The translations under genes were made by a program, and so were the position numbers. From RGIG8497 sp045593265 (GTDB taxonomy: Bacteria > Bacillota > Clostridia > RGIG6154), in the NCBI GenBank assembly GCA_045593265.1, contig JAZNWH010000053.1:1-29788 (forward strand): DNA of 29,788 nucleotides, given 5' to 3'. Positions 22,164 through 29,770 of the stretch are shown piece after piece. Below the pieces are notes generated by a model. That model ran no database searches. It saw nothing but the letters and a program-made list of their open reading frames with translations, and had not been told where the DNA came from. Position 1 is the first letter of the stretch. The number at the start of each line of letters is the position of its first letter.

Positions 22164-23887
22164 CAAAAAAATTATTAAGATTTTCAAAAGGATACATACT
22201 TGACTCTTTTTTTGCAGCACTATTTATTGCTTTTGAGGTTATTCTTGAAATAATAATTCCTTACCTTATGTCAAAGGTTATAGATTATGGTGTTGAAGCA
22301 CAGAATATTTCCTATGTTATTAAAATAGGTACTGTTATGCTTTTATGTGCAGCAGCATCACTTACCTGTGGGTCTCTTTCAGGAATGTGTGCGGCAAGAG
22401 CGTCTACAGGTTTTGCCAAAAACATAAGAACAGCTATGTTTGAAAACATTCAGAATTTTTCATTTTTGAATATAGATAAATTTTCCACAGCAGGTCTTAT
22501 TACAAGACTTACAACAGATGTGAACAATGTTCAGAATTCTTACCAGATGCTTATTCGTGTTTTTATACGTTCACCTATTATGATGATAAGTGCATTATGT
22601 ATGGTAATAGGAATAAGCGGAAAGCTTTCGTTGATTTTTGTAGGAGCAGGATTGATTCTCGGAAGTGCAATAGGATTTATTTCTGTAAAGGTTCATCCAA
22701 GATTTCGTAAAGTTTTCAGAAGATACGATGACCTTAATGCAAATGTTCAGGAAAATGTAAGTGGAATAAGGGTTGTTAAGTCTTTTGTCCGTGAGGAACA
22801 CGAAATAACAAAATTTAAAAAAATGTCAGAAAGAATACGGCAAATGTTTGTAAGTGCAGAAAAGCTTATACTTCTAAATTCGCCAATTATGCAGCTTACA
22901 ATGTATTCCTGTATAATTTTATTCTCATGGTTTGGTGCGAAAATGGTGTCAGTAGGAGACCTTACTACAGGACAGCTTTCTTCCTTATTTACATATACAT
23001 CCAATATTTTAATGAGTCTTATGATGCTTTCTATGATGATTGTTATGTTTGTAATGTCAAGAGCAGCAGCAGAAAGAATTGAAGAGGTTTGCTTTGAGGA
23101 AAGCAGTCTTAAAAATTGTGAAAATCCTGTTTTTGAGATAAAGGATGGTTCTGTTAAATTTACAGATGTAAGCTTTAGCTATCTTGATATAAAAGATAAA
23201 CTGCATCTCAGGGATGTCAATCTTGAAATTAAATCAGGAGAGACAGTAGGAATAATTGGGGGAACGGGAAGTGCAAAATCAGCACTTGTTCAGCTTATCC
23301 CAAGACTGTATGACTGTATAGAAGGCTCCGTTTGTGTTGGTGGAACAGACGTAAAAGAATATGATATAGAAACCTTAAGAAACAACGTTGCAATGGTTTT
23401 GCAGAAAAATGTTCTGTTTTCGGGAACTATTAAAGAAAATCTCTGTTGGGGCAAAAAGGATGCAACTGATGAAGAAATCAAAGAAGCGTGTCGTCTTGCC
23501 TGTGCTGATGAATTTATAGAGCGTATGCCTCAAGGGTACGATACATATATTGAACAGGGTGGAACTAATGTTTCAGGTGGACAGCGCCAAAGACTTTGTA
23601 TCGCAAGGGCACTTCTCAAATCTCCGAAAATTCTTATTCTTGATGATTCTACCAGTGCTGTTGATACTGCAACAGATAAAAAAATAAGAACTGCACTAAA
23701 AAGCTATATTCCTGAAACTACTAAAATAATCATTGCTCAGAGAATTTCATCTATTGAGGATGCAGATAAAATAGTAGTTCTTGACAATGGCAGAATAAAT
23801 GCAGTTGGAACTCACGAAGAGCTTATAAGTTCTTGTGAAATCTATAAGGATGTTTATTCAATTCAGATGAAAGGAGCACAAGCGTAA
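22160..23887 (+). CDS. ABC exporter half-transporter with degenerate ATP site, subunit 1
   Basis: The 575-residue protein has six membrane helices (about 15-305) and a nucleotide-binding domain. The signature V471-S-G-G-Q is intact. Its own ATP site is degenerate in three places: the Walker A reads GGTGSAKS with Ala372 where glycine is nearly invariant, the Walker B ends LILDD with Asp496 in place of the catalytic glutamate, and the H-loop has Gln527 (IAQRIS) instead of histidine. This is the pattern of the non-hydrolysing side in heterodimeric exporters such as BmrC/BmrD and TM287/288; the Walker A change goes further than usual. It starts in an ATGA overlap with the MarR gene and is followed without a gap by its partner. 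Confidence 0.93.
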   Translation: MTKKLLRFSKGYILDSFFAALFIAFEVILEIIIPYLMSKVIDYGVEAQNISYVIKIGTVMLLCAAASLTCGSLSGMCAARASTGFAKNIRTAMFENIQNFSFLNIDKFSTAGLITRLTTDVNNVQNSYQMLIRVFIRSPIMMISALCMVIGISGKLSLIFVGAGLILGSAIGFISVKVHPRFRKVFRRYDDLNANVQENVSGIRVVKSFVREEHEITKFKKMSERIRQMFVSAEKLILLNSPIMQLTMYSCIILFSWFGAKMVSVGDLTTGQLSSLFTYTSNILMSLMMLSMMIVMFVMSRAAAERIEEVCFEESSLKNCENPVFEIKDGSVKFTDVSFSYLDIKDKLHLRDVNLEIKSGETVGIIGGTGSAKSALVQLIPRLYDCIEGSVCVGGTDVKEYDIETLRNNVAMVLQKNVLFSGTIKENLCWGKKDATDEEIKEACRLACADEFIERMPQGYDTYIEQGGTNVSGGQRQRLCIARALLKSPKILILDDSTSAVDTATDKKIRTALKSYIPETTKIIIAQRISSIEDADKIVVLDNGRINAVGTHEELISSCEIYKDVYSIQMKGAQA

Positions 23888-25813
23888 ATGGCTAAAGGAA
23901 TGCAATCACCTCCACCAAGAGGGCCGAGAGGCGCAATAATGCCTGTCAAATTTACAAAAGAAACAGTAAAAACTTTTGTTAAATTAATGGGTTATGTGCT
24001 TAAAACATATAAGTTTCATTATATAGCAGTAATTGTTCTTATTTTTCTGAGTGCAGTTGCAAACGTAATAGGTCAGACTTTCATAAAAAGTCTTATAGAC
24101 GATTATGTAGTTCCGAATATCGGAGTATCCAATCCTAATTTTATACCTCTTTTGAAAGCATTGTGCATCATGGGAGCAATTTATGCTACAGGAGCGGTAA
24201 GTACCTGGGCATATGGAAGAATAATGCTTACTGTTACCCAGGGAACTCTTAAAAATATAAGAAATGACATATTTGTTCATATGCAGAAGTTACCACTTAA
24301 ATATTTTGACACTCATGCACACGGCGATATTATGAGTGTATATACAAACGATACAGATACTTTGCGCATGATGATAAGTCAGAGCTTACCACAGCTTCTT
24401 AATTCAGTTGTAACTTTGATAAGCGTTTTTATATCTATGCTCACAATCAGCCCACTTTTGACAGTATGGGCAGTGGTGGTTATATTTATAATGAGTCTTG
24501 TTACAAAAAAGCTTGGTGGTAAAAGTGGAGCAGGCTTTGTTGCTCAGCAGAAAAATCTGGGTGCTCTTAACGGATTTATTGAAGAAATGATGGAAGGGCA
24601 GAAGGTGGTTAAAGTTTTCTGCCACGAGCAGGAAACCAAGGAAAAATTCAACGAGCTTAACAATAAACTTTTTTCAAGTGCCAACACAGCAAATAAGTAC
24701 GCAAATATCTTAATGCCTATTATGGGTAATCTTGGTCATATAAATTATGTAATAACTCTTGTTGTAGGTTCACTTCTTGCTATTTACTCTAAAGAAACCA
24801 TAATAACTATCGGTGGTGTGGTTGCGTTTTTACAGCTCAACAAAAGCTTTTCTATGCCAATAACACAGCTTGCAACACAATTTAATTCTATTATTATGGC
24901 AATGGCAGGTGCAGAACGAATTTTTGCTCTTATGAATGAAAAACCTGAAGCTGACAGTGGTTATGTAAAGCTTGTTAATGTACTAAGTTCAAACGGAGAA
25001 ATTACAGAATGTGAACACAGAACAGGTTCTTGGGCGTGGAAGCATCCTCATAGCGACGGAAGTGTTACCTATACACCTCTTAAAGGCGATGTGGTTATGG
25101 AGAATGTTGTTTTTGGCTACAACAAGGAAAAAGTAGTTTTAAATAATATAAATCTCTATGCAAAACCGGGACAGAAGGTAGCTTTTGTAGGTGCAACAGG
25201 TGCAGGAAAAACTACCATTACAAACCTTATAAACCGTTTCTATGATATAGATGAAGGTAAAATCCGATATGACGGAATAAATATTTCGAAAATTAATAAA
25301 CCTGACCTCAGACGCTCACTGGGAATAGTTCTTCAGGATACAAATTTGTTTACAGGCACAGTTTATGATAATATACGTTACGGTAGACTTGATGCAACAG
25401 ATGAAGAAATTGTTGAGGCAGCAAAGCTTGCCAATGCCCATGAATTTATTTCTCTGCTTCCTGATGGCTACGATACAGTACTCACAGGTAACGGTGCTAA
25501 CCTTTCACAGGGACAAAGACAGCTCCTTTCAATTGCCCGTGTTGCAGTTGCTGATCCTCCTGTGCTTATTCTTGACGAAGCAACTTCAAGCATAGATACA
25601 AGAACGGAGCTTATTGTTCAAAAAGGTATGGATGAGCTTATGAAGGGAAGAACTGTATTTGTAATTGCTCATCGTTTATCTACAGTCCGTAACTCGGATG
25701 TTATAATGGTTCTTGATAAAGGTGAAATTATAGAACGGGGAAATCACGAGGAGCTTATAGCTCAGAAAGGCACATATTACAGACTTTATACAGGAGATTT
25801 TGAATTGTCTTAA
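23888..25813 (+). CDS. ABC exporter half-transporter with catalytic ATP site, subunit 2
   Basis: The 641-residue partner begins with a proline-rich cytoplasmic stretch (QSPPPRGPRG), six membrane helices, and a spacer of about 45 residues between membrane and ATP-binding parts (about 360-405, with a GSWAWKHPH stretch). Its Walker A GATGAGKT (435-442), Walker B D563-E564 and H-loop His595 are canonical, but the signature is LSQGQ (539-543) rather than LSGGQ. Together with subunit 1 it forms one complete ATP site (this Walker A/B with VSGGQ) and one defective site. The start codon directly follows the stop of subunit 1, with AAAGGAG (23871-23877) upstream. The pair probably exports a drug, lipid or peptide. 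Confidence 0.93.
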   Translation: MAKGMQSPPPRGPRGAIMPVKFTKETVKTFVKLMGYVLKTYKFHYIAVIVLIFLSAVANVIGQTFIKSLIDDYVVPNIGVSNPNFIPLLKALCIMGAIYATGAVSTWAYGRIMLTVTQGTLKNIRNDIFVHMQKLPLKYFDTHAHGDIMSVYTNDTDTLRMMISQSLPQLLNSVVTLISVFISMLTISPLLTVWAVVVIFIMSLVTKKLGGKSGAGFVAQQKNLGALNGFIEEMMEGQKVVKVFCHEQETKEKFNELNNKLFSSANTANKYANILMPIMGNLGHINYVITLVVGSLLAIYSKETIITIGGVVAFLQLNKSFSMPITQLATQFNSIIMAMAGAERIFALMNEKPEADSGYVKLVNVLSSNGEITECEHRTGSWAWKHPHSDGSVTYTPLKGDVVMENVVFGYNKEKVVLNNINLYAKPGQKVAFVGATGAGKTTITNLINRFYDIDEGKIRYDGINISKINKPDLRRSLGIVLQDTNLFTGTVYDNIRYGRLDATDEEIVEAAKLANAHEFISLLPDGYDTVLTGNGANLSQGQRQLLSIARVAVADPPVLILDEATSSIDTRTELIVQKGMDELMKGRTVFVIAHRLSTVRNSDVIMVLDKGEIIERGNHEELIAQKGTYYRLYTGDFELS

Positions 25814-25921
25814 AACTGCCTTTAGTGTTGGTTGTTAAGGCTATATAATGCAAAGTTTTCAAAATTTTAAAATTCGTTGTTAAAATAACCTTATTTTAAA
25901 AATTAAAGAAAATATAGGGCA

Positions 25922-25950
25922 TTGACATATATTGCTTTATTTAGTATAAT
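25922..25950 (+). promoter_or_regulatory. Consensus promoter of the lipoprotein gene
   Basis: TTGACA (25922-25927), 17 bases, TATAAT (25945-25950): a perfect sigma-A consensus. It may also feed the O-acetylation genes downstream by read-through, since no other clear promoter is seen before 26935. Confidence 0.92.
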
Positions 25951-25981
25951 ACACATGAAGTAAAAATAAAGGAGAATATTG

Positions 25982-26701
25982 ATGAAAAAAATACTTGCAT
26001 TGATTTTGGTTATGGTTACAATGCTTTCTCTTGTTGCTTGTGGTGGCGGGGAAGATAAAGAACCTGTATCAAATGAAACAGGAATTGAAAACACAGTTGA
26101 TAATAAGGAAGAAGAAAAACTTCCTGAAAAAGAAGAAACTGAAGATAAGAAAGAAACAGAGGATAAGAAACCTGTTGAAACACAGAAACCTGCTGATAAG
26201 ACAGAGGATAAGAAACCTGCTGAAACACAAAAACCTGTAGAAAAGCCGGTTGAAAAACCAGTTGAAAAACCGGCAGAGAAGCCTGTAGAAAAACCTGCGG
26301 AAACACCAAAAACAGCAGGCTATACACTTCTTGCAGACTTCAAGGCAAAAGCAAATTCTTATTCAGATGCAGTTTCTCTTGCAGAAGCAGTTTCATCTAA
26401 CAGTATAATACCTTTTGCACCTGCTACAATGGCAGTTGAACCCGGTTTCCTTTCAGGCTTTGATGCAGAAATCAATGGTTTCAAAGAAGGTGCAATGTTC
26501 GGACCTGTTATCGGAGCTATTCCTTTTGTAGGTTATGTATTTATTTTAGAAGACGGTGCAGATGTACAGGGCTTCATTTCAACCTTAAAACAGAATGCAA
26601 ATCTGCGTTGGAACATTTGTGTTGAAGCAGAAGAAATGGTTACAGGAAACGTTGGCAACAAGGTATTCTTTGTAATGTCAAATAAGAGTTTTGAAGAATA
26701 A
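25982..26701 (+). CDS. Lipoprotein with charged repeat linker and a small C-terminal domain
   Basis: A lipoprotein signal ends in LVAC with the lipid-bearing cysteine at residue 20. Residues 24-115 are low complexity: acidic/lysine-rich stretches, two 15-residue repeats starting EDKKP, then a run of four-residue VEKP/AEKP units, likely a linker holding the end domain off the membrane. Residues 116-239 form a small folded domain with a helix (SYSDAVSLAEAVS), a hydrophobic segment (VIGAIPFVGYVFIL) and a strand KVFFVMSN; I do not recognise its family. The start is the ATG at 25982 after AAAGGAG; an in-frame TTG one codon earlier is less likely. It lies between the exporter and the O-acetylation genes and is expressed from a consensus promoter. 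Confidence 0.85.
   Translation: MKKILALILVMVTMLSLVACGGGEDKEPVSNETGIENTVDNKEEEKLPEKEETEDKKETEDKKPVETQKPADKTEDKKPAETQKPVEKPVEKPVEKPAEKPVEKPAETPKTAGYTLLADFKAKANSYSDAVSLAEAVSSNSIIPFAPATMAVEPGFLSGFDAEINGFKEGAMFGPVIGAIPFVGYVFILEDGADVQGFISTLKQNANLRWNICVEAEEMVTGNVGNKVFFVMSNKSFEE
26159..26248 (+). repeat. 45-base tandem duplication in the lipoprotein linker
   Basis: Units 26159-26203 and 26204-26248 encode EDKKPVETQKPADKT and EDKKPAETQKPVEKP. They differ at a few bases and are followed by shorter 12-base VEKP/AEKP units. The reading frame is kept, so the linker length can change by slippage. Confidence 0.8.
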
Positions 26702-26715
26702 AAACAAAACGAAGT

Positions 26716-26745
26716 GGGTGTAAATTTATTTTACACCCCTTTTTT
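26716..26745 (+). terminator. Terminator of the lipoprotein gene
   Basis: GGGTGTAAA (26716-26724) pairs with TTTACACCC (26730-26738), then C and six T. It stands just before the structured leader of the acyltransferase gene. Confidence 0.85.
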
Positions 26746-26763
26746 AGGGAGTAATCAGAAAGA

Positions 26764-26934
26764 AAGGAGAATAACGTGAAGAATCACGTTATCAATATTT
26801 AATAAGCCTGTGCGATATTTTGCCAAAGGCAAAACGCACATGGGCAAAATGTCCATTTAACACCTTATCTGCCTACGATATGGTGTTAAGATGTTTTATT
26901 ACTATTTGTAGGCAGAAAGGCTATGGATATTAAT
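26764..26934 (+). promoter_or_regulatory. Structured RNA leader A, before the AlgI-like gene (candidate riboswitch)
   Basis: P1: ATAACGTGA (26771-26779) with TCACGTTAT (26784-26792). Conserved block 26797-26820. P2: GTGCG (26810-26814) with CGCAC (26835-26839), capped by TTTTGCC/GGCAAAA around AAA. Conserved block AACGCACATGG (26833-26843). P3: ATGGGC/GTCCAT (26840-26856). P4: TTAACACC (26857-26864) with GGTGTTAA (26882-26889). The P4 loop CTGCCTAC (26869-26876) pairs with GTAGGCAG (26908-26915), a pseudoknot ending just before AAAGG. Conserved block 26898-26909 lies between. The same order and conserved blocks recur in leader B with different helix sequences. I do not recognise it as a known riboswitch class. 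Confidence 0.75.
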
Positions 26935-28335
26935 ATGCTATTTTCGAGTATTACATTTTTATATTATTTTCTGCCTTGTGTAATATTGTTGTATTTTGCA
27001 GTGCCTAAGGTTTTAAAGAACACGGTACTTTTACTGTTCAGTCTGCTTTTTTATGCATGGGGAGAGCCAAAGTATGTGTTTTTAATGATAGCGACGGTAG
27101 GTGTTTGCTACATTCTTGGTTTGTTAATTGAAAAGACAAAAAGTAAATTACTGTCAAGAGTGTTCCTGGGAATTGCCTGCGCGTTTTGTCTTGGTGCTTT
27201 GGGATACTTTAAGTATGCAGATTTCTTTATAGAAAATTTTAACAGGGTAACAAATTTATCAGTTCCTTTGCTTAATATAGCTCTTCCTATAGGAATAAGC
27301 TTTTACACTTTTCAGATTCTCAGTTATATTATAGACGTATACAGAGGCGATGTAAAAGCTCAGAAAAATCCCTTAACCCTTGCAACTTATGTTTCTCTTT
27401 TTCCACAGCTTATAGCAGGCCCTATTGTAAGATATGCTGATGTGGAAAATCAGCTTTCCCAAAGAAACCATAGCTTTGAAAAAATCTCCTGTGGAATACG
27501 CCGGTTCGTTATTGGTTTTTCAAAAAAGATACTTCTTGCGAATACATTAGGAGAGCTTGTTGCTGCTTTTACAGCATCAGATGAAAAAAGCTTTTTATTT
27601 TACTGGTTGTTTGTTATTGCGTATATGTTACAGATTTACTTTGATTTTTCAGGCTATTCGGATATGGCAATAGGACTTGGTAAAATATTTGGTTTTGATT
27701 TTCTTGAAAATTTCAACTATCCTTTTATTTCAAAGAGTATTTCTGAATTCTGGCGAAGATGGCATATGTCCCTTGGTTCCTGGTTTAGAGACTACGTTTA
27801 TATCCCTATGGGTGGAAACAGAGTAAAGAAAATAAGATTTTTTCTTAATATCTTTACGGTATGGTTTTTAACAGGATTCTGGCATGGTGCTGAATGGAAC
27901 TTTATTATCTGGGGGCTCTATTTTGCGATATTATTGCTTGCAGAAAAACTGTTTTTGTCTAAATTGATTTCAAAAACAAAAATCTTTTCCCATATTTATA
28001 CATTGTTTTTCATAGCAATAAGCTTTGCTGTTTTTAGTGGAAATTCTTTAACAGAGGCTGTTTCCAATGTAAAGGGACTTTTTGGAATTGGCGTAAATGG
28101 ATTTCTTTCCTTTGACTTTTTATATAATTTAAGAAGCTATGCTTTTATTATTGTTATTGCAATAATATCGGCAACTCCGCTTTTGAAGACAATACTAAGA
28201 AAACTATCCCAAAACAGAAAAATTTCTCTTGTTTTGGATGTTATAGAAATTCCCGTATTACTAATTCTTACGGTTTTATGCACATCATATCTTGCAGACG
28301 GAGCATTTAATCCGTTCCTGTATTTCAGATTTTAG
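26935..28335 (+). CDS. AlgI-like membrane-bound O-acyltransferase (MBOAT)
   Basis: This polytopic membrane protein (466 residues, about ten or more helices) moves acyl groups across the membrane for O-acetylation of a cell-surface polysaccharide. Family features: the start MLFSSITFLYYFLP, the FYTFQILSY region, YFDFSGYSDMAIGLG, FWRRWHMSLGSWFRDYVYIP with His277, and TGFWHGAEWNF with His317; the last histidine is the usual catalytic one. The frame also holds an ATG at 26923, but I chose 26935 because the family begins MxFSS and the surrounding bases align with the start of the DHHW gene below (ATTAATATG in both). It is preceded by structured RNA A and followed by structured RNA B, then its functional partner. 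Confidence 0.93.
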   Translation: MLFSSITFLYYFLPCVILLYFAVPKVLKNTVLLLFSLLFYAWGEPKYVFLMIATVGVCYILGLLIEKTKSKLLSRVFLGIACAFCLGALGYFKYADFFIENFNRVTNLSVPLLNIALPIGISFYTFQILSYIIDVYRGDVKAQKNPLTLATYVSLFPQLIAGPIVRYADVENQLSQRNHSFEKISCGIRRFVIGFSKKILLANTLGELVAAFTASDEKSFLFYWLFVIAYMLQIYFDFSGYSDMAIGLGKIFGFDFLENFNYPFISKSISEFWRRWHMSLGSWFRDYVYIPMGGNRVKKIRFFLNIFTVWFLTGFWHGAEWNFIIWGLYFAILLLAEKLFLSKLISKTKIFSHIYTLFFIAISFAVFSGNSLTEAVSNVKGLFGIGVNGFLSFDFLYNLRSYAFIIVIAIISATPLLKTILRKLSQNRKISLVLDVIEIPVLLILTVLCTSYLADGAFNPFLYFRF

Positions 28336-28526
28336 GAGGTGTAATTAACGTGAAAGTTCCTTTCCCGTTATTGCCTCCGGCGGATTTAAATAGCCCGTGC
28401 GAAATTTTCTTTGCAAATGCAAAGAAACGCACATGGTCGTATTAATCTCTTATCATTCCTTGCCATACGGATAAGAGAAATTAATTACTCTTTGTGCCGA
28501 CGTATGGCGGCGGAATGGAGATTAAT
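28335..28526 (+). promoter_or_regulatory. Structured RNA leader B, before the AlgX-like gene (candidate riboswitch)
   Basis: P0: GGAGG (28335-28339) with CCTCC (28374-28378). P1: TAACG-GAAAG (28346-28356) with CTTTC-CGTTA (28360-28370). Conserved block 28384-28407. P2: GTGCG (28397-28401) with CGCAC (28428-28432), capped by TTTCTTTGC/GCAAAGAAA. Block AACGCACATGG (28426-28436). P4: 28441-28453 with 28471-28485. The P4 loop GCCATACG (28462-28469) pairs with CGTATGGC (28501-28508), and CATTCC (28454-28459) can continue the pairing with GGAATG (28512-28517), which overlaps the ribosome binding site GGAG (28517-28520). Conserved block 28484-28495 is the counterpart of 26898-26909 in leader A. Confidence 0.75.
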
Positions 28527-29630
28527 ATGAAATTAAAAAACATTTTAACTGTTTCTGTTTTTAGCCTTTTTATTTTGTCATTTAGTGTACTTTGTATTGT
28601 AAAACCTGCTTCTGCATTTTCCGAAAGCGAACGACGTGAGCTTGCAAGCTTTCCTGAGGTGAATATTCAATCAATTTTTGATGGAGAATTTATGAGTGGA
28701 TTTGAAACCTACGCAACGGAAAGATTTCCGTTCCGTGATACTTTCCGTGGTTATAAAGCCTGGTTTTCAACAAATGTTTTCCGCAAGCTTGATAACAATG
28801 GTGTGTTTGTAACAGAGGGACATATTTCAAAAATTGATTCTGATATGAACGAAGAAATGCTTGATTATGCGGCAAACAGATTTAATCATATAAATAACAA
28901 ATATTTAAAAGATAAAAATATTAAAGTATATTTTGCACCTGTTCCTGATAAGAATTTTGTTCTTGCTCCTCAAAACGGATACCCATCACTTAATTACAAA
29001 ACATTTATTGAAAAAATAAGGACTAAAACTACTTTTATGGAGTTTATCGATATAACACATCTTCTTGATAAGGATGATTATTATACTACAGATACCCATT
29101 GGCGACAGGAAAAAATCACAGATATTGCAGAGTTTTTAGGTGATAAAATGGGAGTTGATGTTAAAGCAGAGTATAAAGAAAATATTCTCAGTAAGCCATT
29201 TAAGGGCGTTTATACAGGTCAGCTTGCAATCCCATTTAAACCAGATACAATAAAGTATCTTACAAACGATACTTTAGATGATTGCATTGTTACCTATTAC
29301 GATACAGGAAAACCGAAAACAGGGGAAATGTACAATATGGAAAAAGCAGAGGGGAAAGACCCTTATGAAATGTTTCTGTCAGGTACAATGCCTCTTGTTA
29401 CTATAGAAAATCCAAATGCCCAAACTTCTAAAGAGTTGTATCTGTTCCGTGATTCATTTGGTTCAAGCATAGTTCCTTTGATGGTAGAAGGCTATAAAAA
29501 AATTACAGTTATAGACATACGTTATGTGCAAAGCGATTTTCTCGGAGCATTAGTGGAATTTAAACAAAATTCCGACGCACTCTTTTTATACAGCACAACC
29601 CTCCTTAACAACAGTATGGCTATGAAATAA
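28527..29630 (+). CDS. DHHW/AlgX-AlgJ-like SGNH acetyltransferase partner
   Basis: After a membrane anchor or signal (about residues 6-30) the protein shows the family opening FSESERRELASFPE, then an SGNH-hydrolase-like domain with D189-T-H191-W (the DHHW motif, here DTHW) and the nucleophile in FRDSFGS (Ser310). In AlgX and AlgJ these residues carry out the outer-surface step of polysaccharide O-acetylation, using acetyl groups delivered by AlgI. The 367-residue length is normal. The start is the ATG at 28527, six bases after GGAG; ATG 28515 and earlier in-frame codons fall inside the RNA leader. It is paired with the MBOAT gene but separated from it by its own structured leader, so the two may be tuned separately by one signal. 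Confidence 0.9.
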   Translation: MKLKNILTVSVFSLFILSFSVLCIVKPASAFSESERRELASFPEVNIQSIFDGEFMSGFETYATERFPFRDTFRGYKAWFSTNVFRKLDNNGVFVTEGHISKIDSDMNEEMLDYAANRFNHINNKYLKDKNIKVYFAPVPDKNFVLAPQNGYPSLNYKTFIEKIRTKTTFMEFIDITHLLDKDDYYTTDTHWRQEKITDIAEFLGDKMGVDVKAEYKENILSKPFKGVYTGQLAIPFKPDTIKYLTNDTLDDCIVTYYDTGKPKTGEMYNMEKAEGKDPYEMFLSGTMPLVTIENPNAQTSKELYLFRDSFGSSIVPLMVEGYKKITVIDIRYVQSDFLGALVEFKQNSDALFLYSTTLLNNSMAMK

Positions 29631-29682
29631 AAAGGGATGTAAAAAAGGCAATATCATTAAGTTAAGAATAATATAAAAAATC

Positions 29683-29728
29683 AAAACACACCTAACGAAG
29701 ATAAAAATTTTAAGTTAGGTGTGTTTTT
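29683..29728 (+). terminator. Terminator closing the O-acetylation genes
   Basis: AAAACACACCTAAC (29683-29696) pairs perfectly with GTTAGGTGTGTTTT (29714-29727), the 3' arm running into a T-run. The loop is 17 bases and A/T-rich. Bases 29631-29682 hold nothing recognisable. Confidence 0.88.
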
Positions 29729-29744
29729 CTAAAAAAGTGCATGC

Positions 29745-29770
29745 AAAAAAGGCAGGCTGAAAAGTCTGCC
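29745..29770 (-). terminator. Terminator of a minus-strand gene lying beyond the right edge
   Basis: GGCAGGCT (29751-29758) and AGTCTGCC (29763-29770) form an eight-pair stem with a GAAA loop. On the minus strand it is followed by six U (A-run 29745-29750), so it should end a transcript coming from the right. Confidence 0.75.

Noticed and set aside
26016..26327. Antisense open frame over the lipoprotein repeats
   Set aside because: It is the reverse image of the VEKP/AEKP repeat, rich in F, L, V and Q, with no ribosome binding site and no family pattern.
26923..26934. ATG at 26923 as start of the AlgI-like protein
   Set aside because: It is only two bases from AAAGG, and the family begins MxFSS, which fits the ATG at 26935; the aligned leader B also starts its gene at the matching ATTAATATG.
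26764..28526. Leaders A and B as known c-di-GMP (GEMM) riboswitches
   Set aside because: A short CGCACATGG stretch recalls the start of class I, but the rest of that consensus (tetraloop-receptor helices, GGGACGCAAAGC-type core) is missing, and the class II core is also not seen. Left as unassigned.
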